A stretch of 64,000 bases of DNA. It comes from Pedococcus badiiscoriae. GTDB lineage: Bacteria > Actinomycetota > Actinomycetes > Actinomycetales > Dermatophilaceae. The notes below the pieces were generated by a model. The model was given only the letters and a program-made list of their open reading frames with translations. It was not told the DNA's origin and did no database searches. The position numbers were made by a program, and so were the translations under genes. The stretch is taken from assembly GCF_013408925.1 (NCBI RefSeq), contig NZ_JACCAB010000001.1, forward strand, positions 1,302,001 through 1,366,000, written 5' to 3'. Shown piece by piece: positions 25,095 through 32,503 of this stretch. Every line of letters begins with the position of its first letter. The first letter of the stretch is position 1.

Positions 25095-25852
25095 GACGCC
25101 ACGTCCAGGGAGCCGGTCATCGCACCCACGAGATCGTCGACAGTCGCGCTGTTCGTGAACTCGGCAACCCGGCGACCCAGCCGAAGCACCTGGATCGAGT
25201 CCGAGACCTCGAGCACCTCAGGCATGTTGTGGCTGATCAGCACGACCGCGACCCCCTCGTCGGCGACGCGGCGGATCAGGTCGAGCACCCGCCGGGTCTG
25301 CCGAACGCCGAGTGCCGCGGTCGGTTCGTCCATGAAGACCAGGCCTTTGGCCCACATCACCGAGCGGCAGATGGCGACGCTCTGTCGTTGTCCACCGGAC
25401 AGGGCCGCGACGGATGCGTCCATGTCCTTGACGTCGGTGCCGAGCGAGGTGAAGGTCTTGAACGCCTCGCGGCGCATCCGCTTCTTGTCGAGCACGCCCA
25501 GCTTGCCGAGCAGACCTGGCATCAGGAGCTCACGGCCGATGTAGGCGTTCTCGGCCGGCCCGAGGTCGGGCGCCAGCGCCAGATCCTGGTACACCGTCTC
25601 GATGCCGCAGTCCCTCGCGTGAGTCGGGGACTGGAACTCGACCTCCTTCCCGTTCATCAGGATCGTCCCGCCCTGCGGGGGCATCACTCCGGAGAGGATC
25701 TTGACGAGAGTGCTCTTGCCGGCTCCGTTGTCGCCGATGAGGGCGGTGACCCGGCCGGGCGCGGCATGAAAGTCGGTCTCCCTGAGCACCTGCACGTGCC
25801 CGTAGCTCTTCACGATGCCTCGGGCTTCGAGGAGGTAGGACGTTTCTGCCAT
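25091..25852 (-). CDS. ABC transporter ATPase, single-domain RbsA type
   Basis: A 253-residue ATPase with Walker A GDNGAGKST, Q loop TVYQDLALAPDL, signature LSGGQRQ, Walker B GLVFMDEP followed by TAALG, and switch His in LISHNMPEV. The LAPDLGPAENAYIGRE segment is typical of carbohydrate importers of the CUT2 class. CUT2 ATPases often have two fused domains; this one has a single domain and presumably dimerises, as in FrcA-like systems. It is the first gene of the importer operon, with an operator 181 bp upstream. Its end overlaps the permease start. Confidence 0.93.
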   Translation of the reverse strand: MAETSYLLEARGIVKSYGHVQVLRETDFHAAPGRVTALIGDNGAGKSTLVKILSGVMPPQGGTILMNGKEVEFQSPTHARDCGIETVYQDLALAPDLGPAENAYIGRELLMPGLLGKLGVLDKKRMRREAFKTFTSLGTDVKDMDASVAALSGGQRQSVAICRSVMWAKGLVFMDEPTAALGVRQTRRVLDLIRRVADEGVAVVLISHNMPEVLEVSDSIQVLRLGRRVAEFTNSATVDDLVGAMTGSLDVAS

Positions 25853-26191
25853 CTCCGAACCTTTCTCAGTGGATCGCGGATGCTGGCGCGGGGAGCCCGG
25901 ACTCGGCCATCGCCTCAGCGACCTCGGTCATGCGCAGCAACTTCACGACCGCGAGGCTGCCTCCTACGGCTCGAGGAACCGATGGCATTGACTGCATGTC
26001 GGCGACAGTAACGAACTCGAAGCCGAATTGGAATACGTATGTACAAAATTGTTATCGGCCCCCGCGCAGGCCAGAACCCAGTCGCCGCAGGCGCGCCGGA
26101 TCATCGAGGCCCGCGGTGCTCTGGTGGTCGGCCCGCTGCTACGGCGGGTGGACAGGCACCTGCCCTGACTCGCAGCAGGCGCGCCCCAGCG
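25853..26191. other. 339-bp region upstream of the importer operon
   Basis: It lies between the kup stop and the ABC ATPase start, both on the minus strand. It holds the third ATACGTAT operator and, overlapping it on the minus strand, TTGTACATACGTATTCC, which could include a -35 element. A weak hairpin CCCGC/GCGGG lies near 26136-26152 as a possible kup terminator. No coding region convinced me. Confidence 0.5.
26026..26046. promoter_or_regulatory. LacI-type operator, copy 3
   Basis: ATACGTAT at 26033-26040 within TTGGAATACGTATGTACAA, the only strongly AT-rich stretch in the leader of the ABC importer operon. It aligns with the copies at 16171 and 20365. Confidence 0.72.
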
Positions 26192-28090
26192 CTACAGGAC
26201 GACGGCCGCGCCCATAGCGACGGTCCGGTCCTCGGGCAGCCGGAAGTACTCGATCGGTGACGCGGCGTTGTGCGCCAGCCCCAGGAACACCCGCTTGCGC
26301 CACGGACTCATCTCGCGGCCTGACCCCCGTTGGAGGCTGATCCGCGACAGGAAGTAGTAGGCCGTGTCCGGGTCCACGTCGAGGATCCCCAGGTCCCGGG
26401 CGAGGGCGAGCGCCGCCGGGATGTCCTGGTCCTCCTGGAACCCGAACCGCAGGGTCAGGTGGGTGATCGCGTCATACGGATCGCCCAGGTGGTCCAGCTC
26501 GATGCGCTGCTCGTCGGGCACGTGCGGTGTGTTCTCCGACGTGGTGCTGACGATGAGGACGGTCTCGTGGATGACGTGGTTGAACAGCGCGTTCTCCCGC
26601 AGCGCCAGCGGCGTGGAGTCCTTGTTGGGGTGAAGGAAGACGGCGGTGCCGGCCACCTTGCCGACCGGGTCCCCGTGCAGCCACTCGATGAACGGTTCCA
26701 GCGGCCCTTCCATCTCCGTACGACGCGCGGTCACCAGGGTGCGCCCGCGCTGCCAGGTGAGCATCACCGTGGCGACGACGAGCGCGATCAGCAGCGGCAA
26801 CCACCCACCATGGGCGACCTTCGTCAGGTTGGCGCCGAAGTAGGTCAGCTCCAGCACTGCCAGCGGCACTCCGATCATCGCCAGCCGACCACGGCTCCAT
26901 CCCCACGCCGACTCGGCGAAGATGAGGAAGAGGGTCGTGGTGATCAGGAACGTGCCCGTCACCGCTAGTCCGTATGCCGTGGCGAGGCGCTCGGAGGAGC
27001 GGAAGAGCACGAGGAGCAGGATCACCCCCACGAACAGTGACCAGTTGACCGCCGCGATGTAGATCTGGCCACGCTCGTGCTTGGACGTGTGGCGCACGGT
27101 CAGCCGGGGCAGGAAGCCCAGCCGCTCGGCCTGGCGGGACACCGAGTAGGCCCCCGAGATGACCGCTTGCGAGGCGATGACGGTGGCAAGCGTCGCCAGG
27201 ATCACCAGGGGGACGACGAGCGCATGGGGGACCATCCGGAAGAAGGGGTTCGCCGACGTGGTCGGGTCCTTCAGGATGAGGGCCCCCTGACCGAGGTAGT
27301 TGAGGGTGAGGGCGGGAAACACCACGAGGAACCACGCACGCCGGATGGGCCCCGATCCGAAGTGCCCCATGTCGGCATACAAGGCCTCGGCGCCCGTGAT
27401 GGCCAGGACGACGGCACCCATGGCGACGAACGCGATGGTCGGGTGCTCGACCACGAACAGCACCGCGTAGTGGGGCGACAGGCCGCGCAGGATGGCGGGG
27501 TCACGCATGACCTGTGCGCCACCGAGAGCGGCGAGCACGGCAAACCACAGCACCATGACGGGGCCGAAGAACCGGCCCACCAGGTGGGTCCCGAAACGCT
27601 GGACGCCGAACAGGACGGCGATGATGGCCGCCCCGATGGGGACGACGAGCTTGTCGAGCTCGGGAGCCGTGACCGAGAGGCCCTCGATCGCCGACATCAC
27701 CGAGATCGCCGGGGTGATGACGCTGTCGCCGTAGAACAGCGACGCCCCGAGCACGCCGAGGAGCATGACCAGCCCGAACCGCTTGCCGCCGGGCCGCACT
27801 GCACTGCGCGCCAGGGCCGCCAACGCCATGACGCCTCCCTCGCCGTCGTTGTCGGCGCGCAGGATGAAGACCACGTACTTCACCGAGACCACGAGGGTGA
27901 TCGACCAGAAGACCAGCGAGATCACGCCGTACACGTCACCCGGAGTGGGCCTGACCATGTTGTGGTCGATGGAGAAGACGGTCTGGATCGCGTAGAGGGG
28001 GCTGGTGCCGATGTCGCCGAAGACAACGCCCAGCGCCCCCAACGCCAGAGGGACCCACCCGGCGGTGGACTGGTCGACATTCTTGGTCAC
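26192..28090 (-). CDS. kup: KUP/HAK/KT potassium uptake protein
   Basis: A 632-residue proton-coupled K+ transporter. The N terminus GALGVVFGDIGTSPLYAIQTVF is diagnostic for Kup, as are YVVFILRADNDGEGGVMALAAL, GASLFYGDSVITPAISVMSA and ALYADMGHFG. About 12 membrane helices fill the first 450 residues, and a cytoplasmic C-terminal domain follows. The start is GTG at 28088-28090, with GGGAGGATCC upstream. It is expected in the cytoplasmic membrane for K+ uptake. No riboswitch is visible in the short 45-bp gap upstream. Confidence 0.96.
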   Translation of the reverse strand: MTKNVDQSTAGWVPLALGALGVVFGDIGTSPLYAIQTVFSIDHNMVRPTPGDVYGVISLVFWSITLVVSVKYVVFILRADNDGEGGVMALAALARSAVRPGGKRFGLVMLLGVLGASLFYGDSVITPAISVMSAIEGLSVTAPELDKLVVPIGAAIIAVLFGVQRFGTHLVGRFFGPVMVLWFAVLAALGGAQVMRDPAILRGLSPHYAVLFVVEHPTIAFVAMGAVVLAITGAEALYADMGHFGSGPIRRAWFLVVFPALTLNYLGQGALILKDPTTSANPFFRMVPHALVVPLVILATLATVIASQAVISGAYSVSRQAERLGFLPRLTVRHTSKHERGQIYIAAVNWSLFVGVILLLVLFRSSERLATAYGLAVTGTFLITTTLFLIFAESAWGWSRGRLAMIGVPLAVLELTYFGANLTKVAHGGWLPLLIALVVATVMLTWQRGRTLVTARRTEMEGPLEPFIEWLHGDPVGKVAGTAVFLHPNKDSTPLALRENALFNHVIHETVLIVSTTSENTPHVPDEQRIELDHLGDPYDAITHLTLRFGFQEDQDIPAALALARDLGILDVDPDTAYYFLSRISLQRGSGREMSPWRKRVFLGLAHNAASPIEYFRLPEDRTVAMGAAVVL

Positions 28091-28135
28091 AAGTCGAGGA
28101 TCCTCCCACGACTTCCCAAGGCGACGGACGGGCGG

Positions 28136-28600
28136 TCAGTACTCGCCCTTGATGACGAAGTAGGAGCCACGGATCGTCCCTGCCAGCTTCGACTTCTGAC
28201 GCGCGAACTTGAAACGGTCGGCGAGCTCAGCGGGCACCTCCATCCCGTCCGAGAGCTTGAACCCGACGGCGCGCTTTCCCCCGTCCGCGATGGTGTAGAG
28301 CACGTTGACCGACAACCCGGACTCGTAGAAGACATACGTCCACCGGATGCCGTCGACCTCGAAAGCCGTCGCCTCCAGGGGTCGAGAGGCGATGACGAGG
28401 TCGCGCTCATCCTTGAGGATGTGGTGCACCGAGTCGACCAGGGCCTTCGCCTCGTCGGCGGGCTCGACCGTGAAGTCGTGGGAGTACTTGTTCTTGAAGT
28501 ACCGCGCCTCGTTGGCCCTCAGCCCGGCGAGCGCCTCAGTGACGGGTGACGACTCGAGGCCGACCGTGGACACCTTCTCGAAATCGACGACGTAGGCCAT
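28136..28600 (-). CDS. Conserved-looking protein of unknown function
   Basis: A 154-residue soluble protein starting MAYVVDFEKVSTVGLESS. Charged helices alternate with strands: KYSHDFTVEPADEAKALVDSVHHIL, then RPLEATAFEVDGIRWTYVFYESGLSVNVLYTI, ending GSYFVIKGEY. I do not recognise the family. ATG 28598-28600 was chosen because GAGG precedes it at six bases; a GTG two codons earlier is the alternative. It lies 45 bp upstream of kup on the same strand, so a link with kup is possible but unproven. A tandem repeat lies just before its start. Confidence 0.65.
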   Translation of the reverse strand: MAYVVDFEKVSTVGLESSPVTEALAGLRANEARYFKNKYSHDFTVEPADEAKALVDSVHHILKDERDLVIASRPLEATAFEVDGIRWTYVFYESGLSVNVLYTIADGGKRAVGFKLSDGMEVPAELADRFKFARQKSKLAGTIRGSYFVIKGEY

Positions 28601-28612
28601 GGCCACCTCTGC

Positions 28613-28672
28613 TCGTGGGTTCTGTTCGTGGGGGTTGTGTTCGTGGGGGTTCTGTTTCGTGGGTTCTGTTCG
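28613..28672. repeat. Short tandem repeat, TCGTGGG(GG)TT(C/G)TGT units
   Basis: About four and a half imperfect copies of a 13-16 bp unit fill the gap between the MMPL gene and the 154-residue protein gene. On the minus strand this region would be the leader or promoter of the latter. Copy-number change here could alter expression. Confidence 0.7.
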
Positions 28673-28677
28673 CCACG

Positions 28678-30909
28678 CTAGCTGCTCGGCTGGTCGGCTC
28701 GCTCGTCCTGCTCGGCGGCTTCCGCGACGGCCGCACCCTTGAGCTTGCGCGGCCAGGCACTGAAGTCGCCCAGGAGCGTGAGCAGCGCCGGCACCAGGAT
28801 GCTCCGCACCACCAGCGCGTCGATGAGTACGCCCAGCCCCATGACGAACGCCAGCTCACGGAACTGCCGCAAGGGGATCAGCGCCAGCATCCCGAAGCTC
28901 GCCGCCAGCGTGACGCCGGCTGCGGTGATGGCGCCGGAGGTCTCCGGGATGCGCTCCGCGATCGCCTTGCGCAACGTCGTGTGGTTGGCCCGGGTCCAGA
29001 CATGGCCGACCCCGTAGATGTTGTAGTCGGATCCCAGCGACAGGAGCAGCACCGAGGCCGCGAAGGGAACGTAGAACGCAACCCCCTCGTGGCCGAGCCG
29101 GTCCTGGAAGACCAGGGTCAGACAACCCAGCGACGCGGCCAGGGCGAGCACGCTGCAGCCGAGAAGCAACACCGGCGCGACGACAGCCCGCAGGAACACC
29201 ATCAGCAGGACCAGGTTCACCAGCAGCACCGCGATGGCGATCCGACGCAGGTCGGCGTTGGTCGCGGCCACGAGCTCGCTCGCGATGGCGGTGTCACCGG
29301 CCACGCCGTAGCGCGCGCCCGTCAGCCCGGCCTGCTGCAGCAGGGCCGGCATCCGGTGCGACAGCCTGTCCAGGTCCCCGATGGCGGTGGGTCCGAGGGG
29401 GTCGTGGTCGAGGACGACGAGGAAGCGAGCGGCGTCGCCACTCTTGGTGACCAGGGCCCCGCTCACCACCTCCGGAGGCAACGCGGCGGGGCTGAGGACC
29501 CCCGCGACTCCCGGCTGGTGCTGGAGCTCGCTGGCGAGGCGGGTGAGCTTCTGCTGGTCACTGCCGACCCCGTTGCCCTGCAGCAGCACCTCGGTCGGCG
29601 CGACGATCCCCGGGGCGAACCCCGAGGTCGCCGCCTGCGCGGCCGCGTGCGGGGCGCTGTCGGCAGGCAGCGACGCGACGAAGGACACCCCGAGCTTGAG
29701 ACGATCGGCATCGATGGCGAGGGTGGCGAGGCCGACGACACACGCCCCGCCCAGGACGAGCGCCACCACCCTGACGGTGAGCACCCGGGCGGCGGCGCGC
29801 GCCAAGGGCAGCGACCAGGGGCGCCGGGGTCGCGACGGCCAGAACAGCATGCGACCGAAGATCGCCATCAGCGCCGGCAACAGCGTCAGGGACACGACCA
29901 CCGCGCACAGCACCGACAGCGAGAGCACGGGCCCGAAGGCGCGGAAGAAACCTGACCTCGCGACGAGCATCGCTGCGCTGCCTGCGGCCACCGCGATCCC
30001 GGCGACCAGCACGATCCTGCCGGTGTGCGCCGCCGAGGCCTTGGCCGCCGTCAGCCGGTCCATGCCCTCCTGCAGACCGGTGCGCATGCTGGAGAGATAG
30101 AAGATGGCGTAGTCGGTCACGATGCCCAGCACCAGCGCCAGCACCAGCGGTTTGAGCTCCTCCGGGGCGCCCCCCTGGACGAAGCGTCCGGCATAGTTGG
30201 TGACCCGCACGGCCAGGAAGTAGGACGCCGCGGCGGTCACCAGCGCCACCAGCGGTGCGACGAACGAACGGAACTTGAGGGCCACGATCCCGATGACCAC
30301 CACCAAGGTCGCGCCCTCCAGCAGCAACAGGTGGCCGTAGAGGATCGAGGACTGCGCCAGCTGTGCGGGGACTGTCCCGGTCACGCCGACCAGGTGGTCA
30401 TCCGCCTGGTTCATCTGCCGTCGACCGAACCCCTTCGCAGCCTCGACCTCGGCGCCGAAGGTGGTGCCCGGCTTGGTGAAGATGTAGGTCAGGGCGGTGG
30501 TGCCCTGCTCGGACGACGACGGGAAGACCCGCTGGGTGTTGATGATGGGCACCGCCGCCACCATGGGTCCGACGTCACCGGCCTGGTGCTTGGCCACCGC
30601 CACGGCACGATCCAGCACCCGCTGCTGCGCTGCCTGCGACAGACCGTGTTCGTCGTGCTGGACGAGCATGGTGCGTGAGAGGACCGGGAACCCGAAGGCC
30701 TTGGCGGACGCAGTCTCGGTCGCGATGGCCCGGCTGTTCGGCGGCGCGAAACCACCCAGGTCAGCGTTCGGGACGCTCGCGGGGAGCCAGACGGCGGCCG
30801 CGATCCCGCCCGCCACCCATCCCAGGACGACGAACCACCGGAGCCTGACCACGAGCCAGGCGTACATCCTGGCGAGCGAGCCGACCTCAGACTTGCGCCA
30901 CGACCTCAT
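28678..30909 (-). CDS. MMPL/RND-family transporter
   Basis: A 743-residue membrane protein starting MRSWRKSEVG (ATG 30907-30909, with GGGAAGG upstream). It has the MMPL plan of two repeats: a first helix WFVVLGWVAGGIAAAVWLP, a long extracytoplasmic domain, a helix cluster containing LVLALVLGIVTDYAIFYLSSMRTG, then a second helix, loop and cluster with LLSLGSDYNIYGVGHVW. The D-Y pairs in both clusters are the usual proton-relay motif. It likely exports lipids or hydrophobic compounds. It is divergent from the FAD protein at 31074. Confidence 0.92.
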   Translation of the reverse strand: MRSWRKSEVGSLARMYAWLVVRLRWFVVLGWVAGGIAAAVWLPASVPNADLGGFAPPNSRAIATETASAKAFGFPVLSRTMLVQHDEHGLSQAAQQRVLDRAVAVAKHQAGDVGPMVAAVPIINTQRVFPSSSEQGTTALTYIFTKPGTTFGAEVEAAKGFGRRQMNQADDHLVGVTGTVPAQLAQSSILYGHLLLLEGATLVVVIGIVALKFRSFVAPLVALVTAAASYFLAVRVTNYAGRFVQGGAPEELKPLVLALVLGIVTDYAIFYLSSMRTGLQEGMDRLTAAKASAAHTGRIVLVAGIAVAAGSAAMLVARSGFFRAFGPVLSLSVLCAVVVSLTLLPALMAIFGRMLFWPSRPRRPWSLPLARAAARVLTVRVVALVLGGACVVGLATLAIDADRLKLGVSFVASLPADSAPHAAAQAATSGFAPGIVAPTEVLLQGNGVGSDQQKLTRLASELQHQPGVAGVLSPAALPPEVVSGALVTKSGDAARFLVVLDHDPLGPTAIGDLDRLSHRMPALLQQAGLTGARYGVAGDTAIASELVAATNADLRRIAIAVLLVNLVLLMVFLRAVVAPVLLLGCSVLALAASLGCLTLVFQDRLGHEGVAFYVPFAASVLLLSLGSDYNIYGVGHVWTRANHTTLRKAIAERIPETSGAITAAGVTLAASFGMLALIPLRQFRELAFVMGLGVLIDALVVRSILVPALLTLLGDFSAWPRKLKGAAVAEAAEQDERADQPSS

Positions 30910-31073
30910 CGTCCAGCCTTCCCTGTATCGAGCCGGGACCATCCCACCTCGGGCAGGCCCACACCCGCGACCACACGACGCACAGGGTATGCCGCGTTGC
31001 CACCAGCAGGGGCCCCACGGCATACCCGGCGGGATCCGTAGACGCGCCGCGGCCGGCGTGACAGCGTGGCTCC

Positions 31074-32441
31074 ATGAGGCGCACCATCGAGGCCGACTAC
31101 CTGGTGGTGGGGGCCGGGGCCATGGGGATGGCCTTCACCGACGCGCTCACCGACCATGCGGATGTCCGCGTGGCCCTCGTCGACCGGCGTCACGGGGTCA
31201 GCGGACACTGGCTCGAGGCATACCCGTTCGTGCGGCTGCACCAGGCCTCGGTGTTCTACGGCGTCCCGTCGACCAGGCTCGGCACCGGCCAGCTCCAGCA
31301 GCACGGCCCCGAGAAGGGCCTGCAGGAACGCGCCTCGCAGTCGGAGATCTGCGCCTACTACGCGCGGATGCTGGATCGGATGGTGCAGTCGGGCAAGGTC
31401 GAGTTCTTCCCCAACAGCGACTACGTCGGCGAGCGCACGGTCGTCTCGCGGATCTCGGGTGAACGGCTCGAGGTGTCGCAGGGATGCCGAGTCGTCAACG
31501 CCCACTACCTGGCGCCCAGCATCCCTGCGGAGAAGCCGCCGCCGTTCGGGGTCGCCGACGACGCCCGGGTGGTGCCCGTCAATGCGCTAGCACGGCTGGA
31601 GGAGGCCCCCAGCCAGTACGTCGTCGTGGGCTCGGGCAAGACCGCGACCGACGCCTGCATCTGGCTGCTCTCGCGGGGTGTCGACCCCGACGCGATCTGC
31701 TGGGTGCGGGCCCGTGACCCGTGGATGATGAACCGGGCCGTCGTCCAGCCCGACCCCGCGGTCTTCCTCGGCATGGCCGCCGACATCTGGCAGGCGGGTG
31801 CCAGCGCGAGCTCGCTGGAGGACCTGTTCCTGCGACTCGAAGCCGCCGGGGTCATGCTGCGCATCGACCGCACGGTCGTTCCCACCATGGCCAAGGCGCC
31901 GACGCTCGCCACCTGGGAGCTCGAGCAGCTGCGCACCCTGGAGAACGTCGTTCGCCGCGGACACCTCGAGTCCGTCGACCGGGGCAAGCTCACCTTCGCC
32001 GACGGCTCGGTCGCCGTCGCGGACGACGCCCTCGTCGTGCACTGTGCCGCCGACGGGCTGAAGTACCCCCCGCTCGTCCCCCTCTGGCAGCGCGAGGAGA
32101 TCACCCTGCAGGCGATCAGGGCCGGCTTCCCGTGCTTCGGTGCCGCGCTGGCGGGCTACGTCGAGGCGACTCGCGACGACGACGACGAGAAGAACCGGCT
32201 GTGCCCGCCGACGCCGTACGGCAACTCGATGGCGCAGTGGGTGAGGATGAACGTCCTGGGCACGCGGGCCACGATGGCGTTCTCGGCCGAGCCCGACATC
32301 AAGGAGTGGTCCAACCAGGTGCCGCTCAACCCGGCGCGCATCCCACCCGGGTATCCCGGATCGGCAGGACTGGACGAGGCCCGCGAACGCCTGGCCACAC
32401 ATACCGGTCCCGGGCTGGCCCGGCTCGCCGAGCTGATGTGA
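31074..32441 (+). CDS. FAD/NAD(P)-binding oxidoreductase, FMO-like
   Basis: A 455-residue flavoprotein. An N-terminal FAD motif VVGAGAMGMAF (about 11-21) is followed by a dinucleotide Rossmann motif VVVGSGKTATDACIWLL near 186-202, the two-nucleotide-site plan of flavin-containing monooxygenases. GVSGHWLEAYPFVRLHQAS after the FAD domain is also FMO-like. The substrate is unknown. ATG 31074 is the first Met of the frame. It ends before a strong terminator facing the secreted-protein gene. Confidence 0.8.
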   Translation: MRRTIEADYLVVGAGAMGMAFTDALTDHADVRVALVDRRHGVSGHWLEAYPFVRLHQASVFYGVPSTRLGTGQLQQHGPEKGLQERASQSEICAYYARMLDRMVQSGKVEFFPNSDYVGERTVVSRISGERLEVSQGCRVVNAHYLAPSIPAEKPPPFGVADDARVVPVNALARLEEAPSQYVVVGSGKTATDACIWLLSRGVDPDAICWVRARDPWMMNRAVVQPDPAVFLGMAADIWQAGASASSLEDLFLRLEAAGVMLRIDRTVVPTMAKAPTLATWELEQLRTLENVVRRGHLESVDRGKLTFADGSVAVADDALVVHCAADGLKYPPLVPLWQREEITLQAIRAGFPCFGAALAGYVEATRDDDDEKNRLCPPTPYGNSMAQWVRMNVLGTRATMAFSAEPDIKEWSNQVPLNPARIPPGYPGSAGLDEARERLATHTGPGLARLAELM

Positions 32442-32456
32442 GCTCAGGGACGCAGG

Positions 32457-32488
32457 GAGGGGGCGGACCGATCACGGTCCGCCCCCTC
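32457..32488. terminator. Bidirectional terminator
   Basis: A 14-bp perfect stem (32457-32470 with 32475-32488), loop ATCA, between the convergent flavoprotein and secreted-protein genes. Confidence 0.8.
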
Positions 32489-32503
32489 GCTCAGCTGCTC
32501 AGG

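Noticed and set aside
25930..26217. Plus-strand frame of 95 residues
   Set aside because: Arg/Pro-rich, no ribosome site, and it overlaps the LacI-type operator and the promoter of the importer operon.
31024..31073. Promoter elements between the MMPL gene and the flavoprotein gene
   Set aside because: No clear -10 or -35 pattern stood out, so no feature was reported.
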